Origin: Nemertoderma westbladi
Lineage: Eukaryota > Xenacoelomorpha > Nemertodermatida > Nemertodermatidae
DNA: 64,000 nucleotides
Reading direction: 5' to 3'
Assembly (NCBI GenBank): GCA_032718475.1
Contig: JAUCBJ010007470.1
Coordinates: 1-64,000 of the forward strand
The notes below the pieces were generated by a model, which did no database searches, was not told the origin of the DNA, and was given only the letters and a program-made list of their open reading frames with translations. Positions within the stretch are counted from its first letter, which is position 1. Every line of letters starts with the position of its first letter. Positions 1-10,800 of this stretch are shown here, in pieces. A program made the translations under genes and the position numbers.

Positions 1-195
1 TGCCAACTTTATATTAAACTTAGATATGGGTGCGCGACAAATAGGACAAATTTTAGAACAATAATTATTCATTTCGGAATATTGTACAATACATTGTACG
101 CAAGTTGCATGTTTATTTTCACATTTATAATAATCTCGATGTTGTTGCAATAACTTAGAATAGCAAACTGGACATTTTTCATTTAAAATATCCAT
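1..195 (-). CDS. RING-type zinc finger protein, C-terminus beyond window edge
   Basis: Read on the minus strand from an ATG at 195, the frame stays open for 65 codons to the window edge. It shows RING-like spacing: CPVC near residue 8, then C-x4-H-x2-C-x2-C in the middle, and CPIC near residue 55. RING fingers usually act as E3 ubiquitin ligases; that is family knowledge, not shown here. The protein starts almost directly with the RING, and no intron is visible. A TATA-like run lies about 130 bp upstream (near 325-335). The next gene upstream on the same strand ends 168 bp away. Short intronless RING genes of this style occur in DNA viruses and large DNA transposons as well as in hosts, so the origin is open. 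Confidence 0.7.
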   Translation of the reverse strand, partial: MDILNEKCPVCYSKLLQQHRDYYKCENKHATCVQCIVQYSEMNNYCSKICPICRAPISKFNIKLA

Positions 196-363
196 TTTCC
201 AAATTTTAAAGTAAATTGAAAATAATTACCACAATACACAACAACAACAACAACAAACAAAACTGTTATACTGTATATACAAATACTACTACAATTTTCG
301 ATTATTTAAAAACAACAAAATTTTATATATAATCATAAAATATTTATAATATAGGGGGAAAAG

Positions 364-810
364 TCAAGAATCAATGATATTATCAACATATTCAACATTA
401 TCCGCTGATTCTTCAGGTTCGACAAAGGATTCTTTTGAAATCATTACAATAAAGAAAGACATAATTTCGTAGGGGCTATGTCGATTTAGCCGTATTTCAA
501 ACTTTTCACCAGCTTCGTTGTATTGTGTAATAACAATAAATCCCTCTATCATGGATAATAGTAAAATGTTGCTTAAATTTCCTCCCTCGTGCTCAGCTTT
601 CAGGTTGTAATCTAAAAGATGAATACTATTATCAGAAGCATCAATATCAATTGAGCTTAAAACTTTCCTGGCTTTTTCAGAAAATTCAATTTTATATTTA
701 TCATCTCCCTGACGGTAAATTGTATAATCAATAACAATATAGGCTTGACCATCTTCTGCAAAAAATGAATGCCTTACCATTGGCATAACCATATTGGAAT
801 CAGAAGACAT
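364..810 (-). CDS. hypothetical protein, 148 aa, intronless
   Basis: An uninterrupted frame of 148 codons starts at ATG 810 and stops at 364. I do not recognise the family. The protein is acidic, ends in a Glu/Asp-rich tail (EPEESADNVEYVDN), and has no clear signal peptide or membrane segment; the middle alternates strand-like hydrophobic stretches. It runs in the same direction as the RING gene just downstream, with an AT-rich spacer of 168 bp. Two short intronless genes in tandem could be a remnant of a viral or large-transposon gene cluster that continues to the left of the window, but this is inference. Confidence 0.5.
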   Translation of the reverse strand: MSSDSNMVMPMVRHSFFAEDGQAYIVIDYTIYRQGDDKYKIEFSEKARKVLSSIDIDASDNSIHLLDYNLKAEHEGGNLSNILLLSMIEGFIVITQYNEAGEKFEIRLNRHSPYEIMSFFIVMISKESFVEPEESADNVEYVDNIIDS

Positions 811-1930
811 TATTTAATTTATTTTATTGTAAATCAAACAAACAAAGTAAAAACTTTTAAACTAAAACCATTACAAATGATTAATTGCGATTAAAGCAAG
901 AGATTATATATATAAGATATTTTCAAAAATAATACAGGTCTTAAACTGAGAAATAGCCTAAATTCGGTTTATTGATTGGTTGATTAGCTGGTGGGTAACT
1001 ACTGTATAAACAAAAAATTATTGCGTAATAATCACTAATGCTCGTATACACGTAGCTGGAACCTGACGGAATCTCATGTATCATACTGCTTGGTTTGTTG
1101 ATTTGGCGACAGCAGTCGTGGAGTTGGCAATCAATATAACATATGCATGATGCGTGTAGTTGGTGACCACGTTGTCAGCATATACAGTATACAGTGGTTG
1201 GTTGCGTGGTAGTGGTGGTAACGTGGTGAAAAGGTGAATAACCGTAGGGTTAGGCAAACATCACCATTGATTGGTTGGTTGGTGGGTGGGTAACAGCAGT
1301 GGATTGAGTAGCGATGGGATGGGGGCTAGCCATGCATTGTGAGGTTAGGCTATGTGAAGATGAATATGCAATGGTTGGTGAAAAATAGCGATTTGAAAAA
1401 TAATAGAAGTTACCTGATGCTAAGTGTAGACACCCGAACACCTGTAAAATAAAGGTTGGTGATTGGATGCAGTACTAGCATTGGGTGACTAATAACGCCT
1501 CTAGCGGAATAAGCGGGAACTTGAGAAGTTACCATGGTTACGGATGAAATGCTGACATCTGATTGGTTGAAATAATAACGACCACCGCAAAAGGTTGAAA
1601 TGGTTGCTTCTGATTGGCTGCAGTACCAGAAATGGATGGTAATGATGGGCTACGGGTGACCATGAAGCCGTGTACTAGTTTCTTATACTACTCATACCAA
1701 CAGGTATTTAATATTCTTAATATTGTTTACAGTCGTGAGAAAAAGAGTGGTAAAGAAGGTAGATTGAGAAGGTCCACAAAAATCGAGAAGATGCCGGTGC
1801 TGAGGCCGATACCGCGGCTTCTTTTATTGGACTTTATTTAACTTTACCCCAATTAAACTTGTAGTGCGATTTGATATATCTTTATATTAATGGTTCGTTA
1901 TGTTGCGTCGCGCGAATTACAGTACAGAGC
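811..1930. other. non-coding stretch with degenerate TGGTTG-rich repeats
   Basis: No supported gene. From about 960 to 1640 the sequence is rich in short variants of TTGATTGGTTGG and GGTGGGTAAC, as in a decayed minisatellite or low-complexity repeat. The few open frames here contain no recognisable motif. Confidence 0.5.
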
Positions 1931-3368
1931 GTACTCAAACGTTAATTAGACTGTTAGGGCAGGTCCCCAGATCCTGCTACCACTATGGCAGTAATGTGGT
2001 ACTACTACCTGTACTGTAGCTGTCAGCCCAGTAGGGCAGGCCCGATAAGCATAGCCTATTCATTATTTAGTTGATCAAGAGTGGGTTGGTTCAGCCCCGT
2101 CAACTAAATAAGTCATTGAGGGCTATAGCGCCTAGGGCACCATTGAAGGCAACGGCTTGATACGCATCTGCATTAGAGATGATACACGCCCCGCCCTGTC
2201 TATACTGGATGCTCCTCTACCAGTGTTAGGTAACCTAACCCAGGAGGCACACTTGGTTCAGGGTGTAACAAATGGACCCCTACAGTCGGCAGCAGGGCTG
2301 TAGGCCATGGATAGGCGGAAGGTAATCAACCAACGGCTAGACATGCTGACAAGGTCGGCGGAAGGTAATCAACCAACGGCGACCTACTGCGAAGACACTT
2401 GTAGGAGTTGCGACCACAAGCGGTTTACCCCCGCAACTGAAAGATATGAGTATGAGAACCCTCCAGGAGAAATACCGGCTCGGTCGTCGCCCGGGTCAAC
2501 AAGGACCGCGTCCCTCAGTGGTACACCAGGCTGGGGTCGATAAATTGGCTACTGGAACAGAAGACAGAGAAGAAAGAAGAACCAACCTGTTGAAATGTAA
2601 AAAGACACTAAAGATTGCTACAATGAACGCACGCACGCTGAAAGCACAGAGCAAACAGGGTGACATGGTCGCTCTGGCAATTGAATATAACATCGACATC
2701 ATCTGCATCCAAGAACATCGGATTTGTCATGAAGACACTGCCATGAAGTACAATGACATTGGAAATGGATGGACGTTAGTAACAAGCTCAGCAGTAAGAA
2801 ACTCGGCCAATGCATCACTTGGTGGAGTAGGAATTGTGCTAAGCCCATTTGCACTTAAGACCCTAAACAACATCGAATCTATAAATTCCAGGGTTATGAT
2901 CGCAACATTTGATGGGAATCCCAAGACAACAGTTATATGTTGCTACAGTCCAACCAATGCATCAGAGCCAGAACAAGCAGTCAAGTTTTATGAAGAACTG
3001 ACTGGACTTATTAAGGACATCCCGAAACACAATGTTAAAGTCATTGCTGGTGACCTGAATGCGCAAATTGGCCCAGAAGACATCAAGGGTTACACCTATA
3101 ACACCAGTTCTAACAGAAATGGGTACTTACTCTTAGACCTAATGGAAGAAGGTGAATTGATACCAACAAACAACACATTCGAAAAGAGTAAGGGGAAGAT
3201 ATGGACCTTTCAATACCCTAATGGAACCAAAGCACAACTGGATTACATCCTTATAAACAAAAAGTGGAGAAATAGCATGATCAACTGCGAGGCATACAGC
3301 TCGTTCAACCTAATTGGTTCGGACCACAGAATTGTGACTGCAGAGATCAGACTCAGTTTGAGAGCCAG
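1930..3368 (+). mobile_element. RTE-like LINE, 5' part (leader and endonuclease)
   Basis: A GC-richer stretch from roughly 1930 leads into the endonuclease frame at 2446. The leader contains a 27-bp direct repeat (about 2311-2337 and 2358-2384). The element is cut at 3368 by the BEL/Pao insertion and resumes at 19410. The true 5' end is uncertain; no target duplication was found. Confidence 0.6.
2446..3368 (+). CDS. LINE ORF, apurinic-type endonuclease domain (first half of split ORF)
   Basis: This is an exonuclease-endonuclease-phosphatase domain that would nick target DNA for LINE integration. Motifs in order: MNARTL near residue 59, IQEHRI with the catalytic Glu, GDLNAQIG with catalytic Asp/Asn, AQLDYILIN, and SDHRIV with the terminal His. 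The LINE frame ends at 3368, where a retrotransposon LTR begins with TG; the open frame runs on a few codons into the LTR only by chance. The remaining ORF continues at 19410. Joined across one copy of the GCCAG duplication the two parts total 3,045 nt, an exact multiple of three with no stop, so the element was intact when it was hit. Confidence 0.9.
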
Positions 3369-4563
3369 TGTTCGCGCTTTCAGACCTTTGGCAGTTTAAC
3401 CCGCCAAATTAAGATGTCTTCTAGATATTAAATCGCTTTTTAGCCTATGACAAGTATTTGATTCACTACACTAGTCGAAACCAATCCGTGCGCGACCATT
3501 CACCCGCTGGATATTCCCGGGAGATTGGGTTCGACGGTTTAATTTTGTTGCTATGTAAGCCTAATGTATTATTCGACTGACAGTATTATATAATCTCTGA
3601 CAATATTATTTACCTTCGGGAATATTAACAGTTCCTTTAGGACGTGGCGCTTTATCTACATAAACAGAGTTATGACTTAAACTACTCACAACGATATGGC
3701 TTAATTATAATTCACATATATGGCGCATTCTTTAGGAATGCTTCTTTAACAGACTCACTCATACACAATGCTGCACAATACTGCACACTAATCTGCCGAT
3801 CTTCACTGATTTTAGTCACATATAAAAGGAACACAGACTGACTCATGTAGGGTCTATCAAATAACATTAGATTCACTTCAAACCACTTTAACATAAGTCA
3901 CAATCGTTTATCTGTAACCTTTCTCTCTTACCTTCGGTATATCAAGAATATTGGGTGTCGGGGTTATTTCTCGTTATTCCAATATAATAATTCATCAACA
4001 AATATAATGAATAACCGACAACAAATAGCAGTATGCAATATTCACAAAGCCAGTTATGCAGTACTGCAGTATGCAGTGATTACGAAATTGCAGAGTGTTT
4101 GTTTCGTCAGTTAAAGGATATATGTCCTTGTAATTAAACCTACTAGTGTTGAGCTAAAAAGCATAAAACATAAAACACTAAAAGCCGTTCTTTCGTGGCT
4201 TTGAAAAACTCGTGACTACTGCTCTATACGAGTATACCAACCACTCTTATTCCACGAAGCTCCCGTTCAACACAGAGAAAGAGCAGTGAGATAGGACATT
4301 TTCAGTTCAGTACTCTGTGATTGGTCAAAATCAAGGCTAACTCAAAATTCTATTGGGAGATACAAAAACAAGGCTATGACGCAACCTCCCTAGGCTTGTT
4401 GGCCGATTAAACAGAGCCCAGATGCCTGCGTACAGCAAATCAGCCAATAAGCTGGTAACTTGCACTATTTTTAGCTGTAGATCACTTTGAGAGTATTCTT
4501 AGCGACTGGGGGGGAACTGGCCAACAAGGCAAACGAATCAGTTATCCCACAAAAGCTTTTACA
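3369..4563 (-). repeat. 3' LTR of the BEL/Pao element (intact copy)
   Basis: 1,195 bp, starting TGTTCGCGCTTTC and ending AAGCTTTTACA on the plus strand. It is repeated at 14143-14826 plus 18894-19404 with the same length. Small open frames inside it occur in both copies and are not genes. Confidence 0.95.
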
Positions 4564-5464
4564 CCGCTCCCAGAAAATGGGATTTAAGTCTATAAAATAT
4601 ACAAAATCACAGTTTCTAAAATATAAAAATACTCTAAACAGTTAGTCTTTCTTGCGCGGACGGCGTTTACGCAGTTTCTTAAGGCTAGCAAGAGTCCTTT
4701 ACTCTTTGGGGGAAGCCACTTTACTAGGAGGGCCATAACTCCTGGGTGAAGGGTGCAATATGATTGCATTAAAAGGTTTGGGTTTACGGTCGGTGTCTCG
4801 TCCATGTCGATATGCTTCTCCTCGAGCTGATTTTCCTCCGCTTGTCATGGGATACGTTCATCCAAAACTCTCGCAGAGAATAGGGTTTTCTAAGCTTGAT
4901 ATCTTCTTTGAGATTCGAGGTTTCCCAATCGAACTGAGATACGGCCAATTCGTTTATCGATTGGACTTAATGTTATAACTTACGTTTATCTGAACAAACG
5001 CAGGTTTCTTTGTTGATCTTTATAGAATAGCATTTAACTCGTGTCGTACAACGCTCTCCTTCACCTTGATGAAGGGTTGTATCGCGTTAAACGGGGACAA
5101 CCATACGGTTGGATAGTGATATTAGGTGTCCGCGTCACAATCCGGCTAGGTAAGATGGGCGGCTAGCTAGAAATCACTGTCGGAGTGTTACCGATTAATT
5201 GTTAGGGTAGCACTAGATCTTGAACAGTGAATACCGTCCGCGAGGATCCGCGACACCACCAGGATCGCAGGTCTGAGGTCCAACTAAGGAATGAGGAGGT
5301 TTGACCGAGTATTACGGGACTCTGATCATAGGTTTACTCTAGGATCGTTAGAGCCGAGTGAGCATAGGTGATACGTCAAACAAGTTTCGCTCGAAACTCC
5401 AGTAAATATAACGAACACCACTGTGTTTAACACAACGTTTCCGTGGATGTTTATGTCTTTCCGT
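4564..5464. other. BEL/Pao internal region, no gene seen
   Basis: Lies between the 3' LTR and the 257-codon ORF. It has only short frames without recognisable motifs. One 87-codon frame at 5326-5589 overlaps the end of that ORF in another phase and may be its frameshifted continuation. Confidence 0.5.
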
Positions 5465-6238
5465 TTATTGGCTGGGTCTAGGGCATTTACCGTAATAATA
5501 CCTAAAAACGTACGTCTTGTAGGGGAAACGCGAGTGATCTTTCTCCAGCTTACAATATTCCTCCATCCGTTCGAAGCTATTCGGTACAACAGGTAGCGGT
5601 CGATCGGCGGTAAGATACATCATAGGGGAATCGAGCCGTTTGAGTTCTACCATGCGGTCATGATGTATACCTTGAGGATATCGAGTTTCTAGATTTTGTT
5701 GACTGGCAATATTGAGATATGTTTCTATCAGGAATTCCAGATAATCGTTGAAGTCGCTGCGTTTATCCGGCTCCTCAACGTTTTCTCTTTCGAGTCTGTT
5801 TCGAATAGAATTCTCGTGTTCCATTCTCGGTTTATCGTTCCGCCTCCGCTGGGTAGGATATTTCAATCGTACCATTTCCCTTTTGGTGTCGACATTGTCC
5901 GTATCGTGTAAATCGATAGGATGACCAGTAGTTAAGAAGCCCATATACGTACCATTACGCTGCGTATATCGAGCAGCGAATTTTCTATAGTCCAACTCCC
6001 GCGAGAGCTGCACTTGGGACATTGTCAGTTCGATATAACGACCATCGTCCTCTGCAGCAGTTGGACTAACGTCGCCGCGTATTAAGCTATCAACAAACGC
6101 TTGTAAAAGTAGAGTATATCGCTCCCCGATACCAAGACCATCTTCTATCAACTCCGTCATGTCTGCTATATATGAGTTTATCCACATTATAAGGAGTTTA
6201 TATTTAGGCGAGCGGGCGTCGCTGCCTACCCCAATCAA
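5465..6238 (-). CDS. unknown ORF inside BEL/Pao element (257 codons)
   Basis: This frame opens after a TGA and has no ATG at its start; the first ATG is about 18 codons in (MWINSYIADM). I do not recognise the product. It is charged, with an Arg/Glu-rich middle, a Tyr/Phe-rich C-terminus (FRYYYGKCPRPSQ), no membrane segment and no zinc-binding pattern. It lies downstream of gag-pol on the same strand, where some BEL elements carry an extra gene, but it does not look like an envelope protein. It could also be the 3' remnant of the deleted pol region or captured host sequence. The lack of a start codon argues that it is a fragment or is reached by splicing. Confidence 0.45.
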   Translation of the reverse strand: MIGVGSDARSPKYKLLIMWINSYIADMTELIEDGLGIGERYTLLLQAFVDSLIRGDVSPTAAEDDGRYIELTMSQVQLSRELDYRKFAARYTQRNGTYMGFLTTGHPIDLHDTDNVDTKREMVRLKYPTQRRRNDKPRMEHENSIRNRLERENVEEPDKRSDFNDYLEFLIETYLNIASQQNLETRYPQGIHHDRMVELKRLDSPMMYLTADRPLPVVPNSFERMEEYCKLEKDHSRFPYKTYVFRYYYGKCPRPSQ

Positions 6239-7810
6239 CCCCCGGACAGGACGAGATCCTCAGCGCCGATGTGTCGTCGCCGCCGTACTTTCGCCAACGA
6301 CGTAGCCGCACAACGACAACGACAACCGGCACAAGTCACTCGACTGTCCGTCCCAAAGGCTTAGATGTACTTCAGGTATTCCTTGGAGAGTTAGGTTACT
6401 TTACGATTGCGACTAGCTACTGTAAACACACCTTAGCAGTAACATTCACCTATAAACTCACAAATACCACACACACAACTTGTCACAAATTACATACACT
6501 CGGGTCACTTGTCCGTTAGTCAATGCCTTCCAGAATGCCACTGTATTATTATGTATCCTTGGATACTATCAGTGCACTATTTATTCCCTATGCTATTCAA
6601 TGGGACAAGCTTTCTATTGTTCTTTTAACTCAATTCTAATTCTAGCGTGGTTGTTGCTATGGTGGCATTATGCAAAGCTAGCGGTAGAATTAGGGTAGTT
6701 CCAATGCATACAGATCTGGAATGTTATTTAATAGTATTCTTTAATAGTCAATGTTCGGTTTTATACATGACTTTATGAATTTTATCGGCTATTGACTATG
6801 TTTGGGAGACTTTCACACACTCGTACGCATGATAAGATAAATCTCCGCTCCCTTGATTGATTAATTAATGGAATTTTGGGAACTTTATAAATTGCGTAAA
6901 ATGGCAATTTATTAAACTCATTAAAAGGCATGAATTTAAATTGATTCCCTGAAATTTTATTATTTGATAATTAAATGGACATATTTGGATTCCAGAACAT
7001 GTCTGGGGACACAAGATCCTTAATTCTATGACAATTGTCTTTTTAAGAATATCGGTAAATGCTACGATATCTTAATTGACTAGGATTATCGAAGGATCTG
7101 AATTTTACAGATTTTGACTTATTAGATTTGCAAATATTAAATAATTAATATTTGAGATGGGCACCGATTTATTCCAGAACTTGTCTGGGGACGTTAACCA
7201 CTGATTCTAGAATTTGTCTTTCAAGTATATCGGTGGGTGCCGCGATATCTTAATCGACTAGAATTACAGATGGTCAAAGGGTTTAACAGATTTATTTTGC
7301 GTTATACGCTACTGTTAAAGGGACATCACGCTACTATATGTATTATTTAATATACGGTATGAGAGCAATATCGCACGAAGCAATGTCAGTGTGAAGAGGC
7401 AAGTCGTTTCCAAGGTCTACCCAGAGCTTGGTTTAGCCGAGACACGAGGATCTGAACTTTGCATTCCTAATACTCTGCCTACCAATAATACTTAAATATA
7501 GTAGTGGCTTTATTGTACTTTAATAAGTACGGACATTTCATCTTACTGTAGTTACGTATTTATAATATAATACGGACAGTAAGGAAAGAGAAAAAATAAT
7601 TATTTCTTCGCCGTCGCACTAAATATAATATAAGTAATTACGTACGTAATAAACACGAATATATTGCACTATTCTACAAAATAATCGCTAAATAATATTC
7701 TACTAAATTAAATAAAACGATTATAATAAAATTACATAGTAATACATACATAAATATAAAAATAATAGAATAATATAAATAATAGAGTCACACACCCACT
7801 CCATATGTGG
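6239..7810. repeat. BEL/Pao non-coding region with 182-bp spaced direct repeats
   Basis: No supported gene. Two related blocks, each with CCAGAAC-TGTCTGGGGAC followed about 60 bp later by a TATCGGT-GATATCTTAAT motif, start at about 6992 and 7174, a period of 182 bp. The rest is AT-rich. Confidence 0.6.
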
Positions 7811-10800
7811 TTACGTTATGGAGTCCCTAGATGTTTGAAGGATTAGGGAGGTGGTCGTGGGAAGAGAATCTTGCCTTCCACAGTTTCCGGAGAGTCCTCC
7901 ATTCCCTTCCGATAAACACAAACGACCGACTGGGTGATTGAGTCGCTGCATCCTGAATACAATTCCAGGTTTCCTCTTCGTCCTGGAATAGTGACGATAG
8001 AAACATCGCTCAAAGTAGATGACGGCGTCACAAAGCCGATTCCAGGAGCTATAGTGGTCCGTCGCTCTCTGCAGGAGAGGTGAGAGTCCCTGCGAGACGT
8101 CTGATGTTCCAGAGCTCCAATCGCTCTCTCTGATCTTCATGAAGGATCCACTCGCGGTGGGGAGGCCCAGATCCACGGCGTCGTCCCTGGCAACATGTAA
8201 TACCGACAGATCTATCCCGGATTCAAATAACTCCGATCCACACGTCCGGGTTTCAGGTTCGACTTTCTCCGCTCCCTTGGCTGGTATAATCTCAGTCGGA
8301 GTAAGATGGGAAGGCCATTCATTCTCCTTACTCAGGAAGTCGGGTTCACCTAATCGGTCTGTAGTATCTGTCAGTTCTTGAGGAGTTGCTCCTCTGGAAG
8401 CGATGTCCGTTGGATTAAACTTCTTGGGGCAATATCTCCATTGATCTACATTGGAGCTAAGATTGTCATTATCTGAGGAGTGTGGTGTTCCCTCAGTTGG
8501 GTCGTCTCCCTCACTAGTATCATCTTCCCATTCACTCATCTGGCAGACGCGATCTTGAAGCAGTCTTTCCCTGAGCGTTCTACCGGAAGGTCCAGTAAGG
8601 TACCAACCTACTCTAGTTCTTACCGCATAGGTCTGTAGTGGCTGCGGTTGAGCAGGCCGTTTCTCTAATGTCTCCAGCGCCTCATGCGCGTTTTGGCCGA
8701 TGAGTATTTGCACTCCAGGATAATCAGTCTGGAATCGAGGTATGTTAAGATGTTGGATGCTCTCATCCTCGTCCCAATTATAAAGGTCTGCTTGAGTAGT
8801 AGCGAAGTTCTTTATAGCCACCATTTTCACTGACCTTATGCTATGTTCTCCTAGTTCGTCCTGGGGGGTGGACAACTCACATATATAATAGTCGGCAGCT
8901 ACAGTAGAATTCCAAACCTGCATGATCCCTGACAGGTTTAGCTTGGTTCGGAACTTGGGTTGTCCAGCAAAGATGACTTCGGCTAGTTCTTTATCGATGA
9001 ATGTTCCTGTGCTACCGGAGTCCAGGAGGGCGTTCACTATATAGCTCTTCTGAGGTCCGTGGACCCGTAACTGGACTACAGGAAATTCTCGGATTCCTAT
9101 ATTGGAAGTTGGCGCTTTCCAAGATGGTTGTTGATCGGAAGTAGTTAAGGTAAGGTCGCTGTCTGTGTCTTTCTCATACACGAGTGCTCGATACACTGCG
9201 GTGGTGTTTATTAGGTAACAGGATTCGTTTTGGTCGGAGAACTCGTCCGTATAGAATCCTTCCATCTCAGATTGATCAGTGTCGTTCACATCACTGAATT
9301 GGACATGTAGTTCGGACTCACTTACCTGACTCGGGCTGTTTCGTTCGAATTCCGTGTGCAACAAGATATGATGTTTTGCGCCGCACTTTGCACACCTTGC
9401 GTCGGAGTTACAGGTTCGCCGTTGGTGTCCTCGTCTGAGGCAATTATAACACAACCGCTTATCCCACATGACTTCACGTCTATCCTTTAGTGATTTCCTC
9501 AGGAATTTATCACACGCATTTAAACGGTGGGGCCCGTCGCACAGCACACATTTCGGCTTGATGTTACTTACTTTAACCTGTGCTATGTGGTGCACACTTG
9601 TTCTTTCCTCGGGCTTTCTCACCTGAATTCTTTTAGGAGACGTAGGAAGGGTTTTTTGTACCGGTTCCCTTCTGTCATTGGGTCGAGACTCGGATTTACT
9701 TACCTGATCTTTAGGCATTTTATTGACATAATAAGATCTGTCAGTGTCTTTCCCGCTGTCCTCTCCTTGAGAAGTTTGGCTTTCACCGTCGTCGGTATAA
9801 CATACTGGTGTTACCCTTCTCCTAGAAACGGGTTTCTCACTTACCTTGTTTTCCAATGTCTTCTCTCTGGACTGCCTTAGGAGCTGTAATTTCACTTCTC
9901 CATCTAAGAATGACATGAGATCAGCCATGGTAGGGTCTCGTCGTTGTTGTTCCATCATATATAACACTTTCTTATCCCAGCGTGTACCTACTCCACCCTT
10001 CGGTAAAGTAGAAGCCACTGCTCTAATAACCATAGCACTCTGATACTCATGAGACTTACCTAGCCAATCTAATTGTCTGCAGATCTCCTGAATTTCATCG
10101 GAAAACTCTATAATCCCGCTGCTAATAAACTTTCGGGGCGCTACCAACTTTGCATACAAATACCCAGCTATGTTATTCCTATTACCATACCTGATGTTTA
10201 GTGTATCCCAAACTTGTCTTAATCCGTCTGGATGTCCAATAAACCTTAACGCCATTAACTTGGGGGATCCTTCCAAGCACTCGATGAGGTATCTAAGTTT
10301 TTCTCCATTAGATAGTACAGAGTTCTGTATGTTATCTTTGTAATATTCATTAAAAGGTAACCATTTCATCTCATCTCCATTGAACTTAACGATCTCTCCA
10401 ACCTTTACCGCTTGCCGGGCTTCGGTTCTAGCCATTTGACGCGTAAAACTTTCTTGGGCCATCGTGCTATTTAATATCGAGTTATCGGTATATAAATTTC
10501 TCGGATTATGATCAGTTCTATAGGGAATATCATTATCAACAGGTCTATAATTACCCTTAATAGGGTTCACTATAGGAGTTTCTACTTCGCTAGCAGTGTA
10601 TATGCGTGTAGGCTCCACACCTTGCGCATGCAATACTTCAGACCTAACAGGTTGACACATTGTTACAGAGGGTGGTGTTATACCCTTTTGGGTATTTACT
10701 AATTTATCGCGTTCAAGCGCGATACTTTGCTGCACTTCTTGCAACTCTAGCCTACTTTCCCTTACTGTGCCCTTGAATTGCTGGACAGTCTCCTGCATCT

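Noticed and set aside
3644-3894. Small frames in the LTR, repeated at 14418-14668
   Set aside because: Identical because the LTR is duplicated; no start context or homology.
4564-7810. Envelope gene that would make the BEL element virus-like
   Set aside because: No signal peptide, membrane anchor or cysteine-rich ectodomain is visible in the downstream frame.
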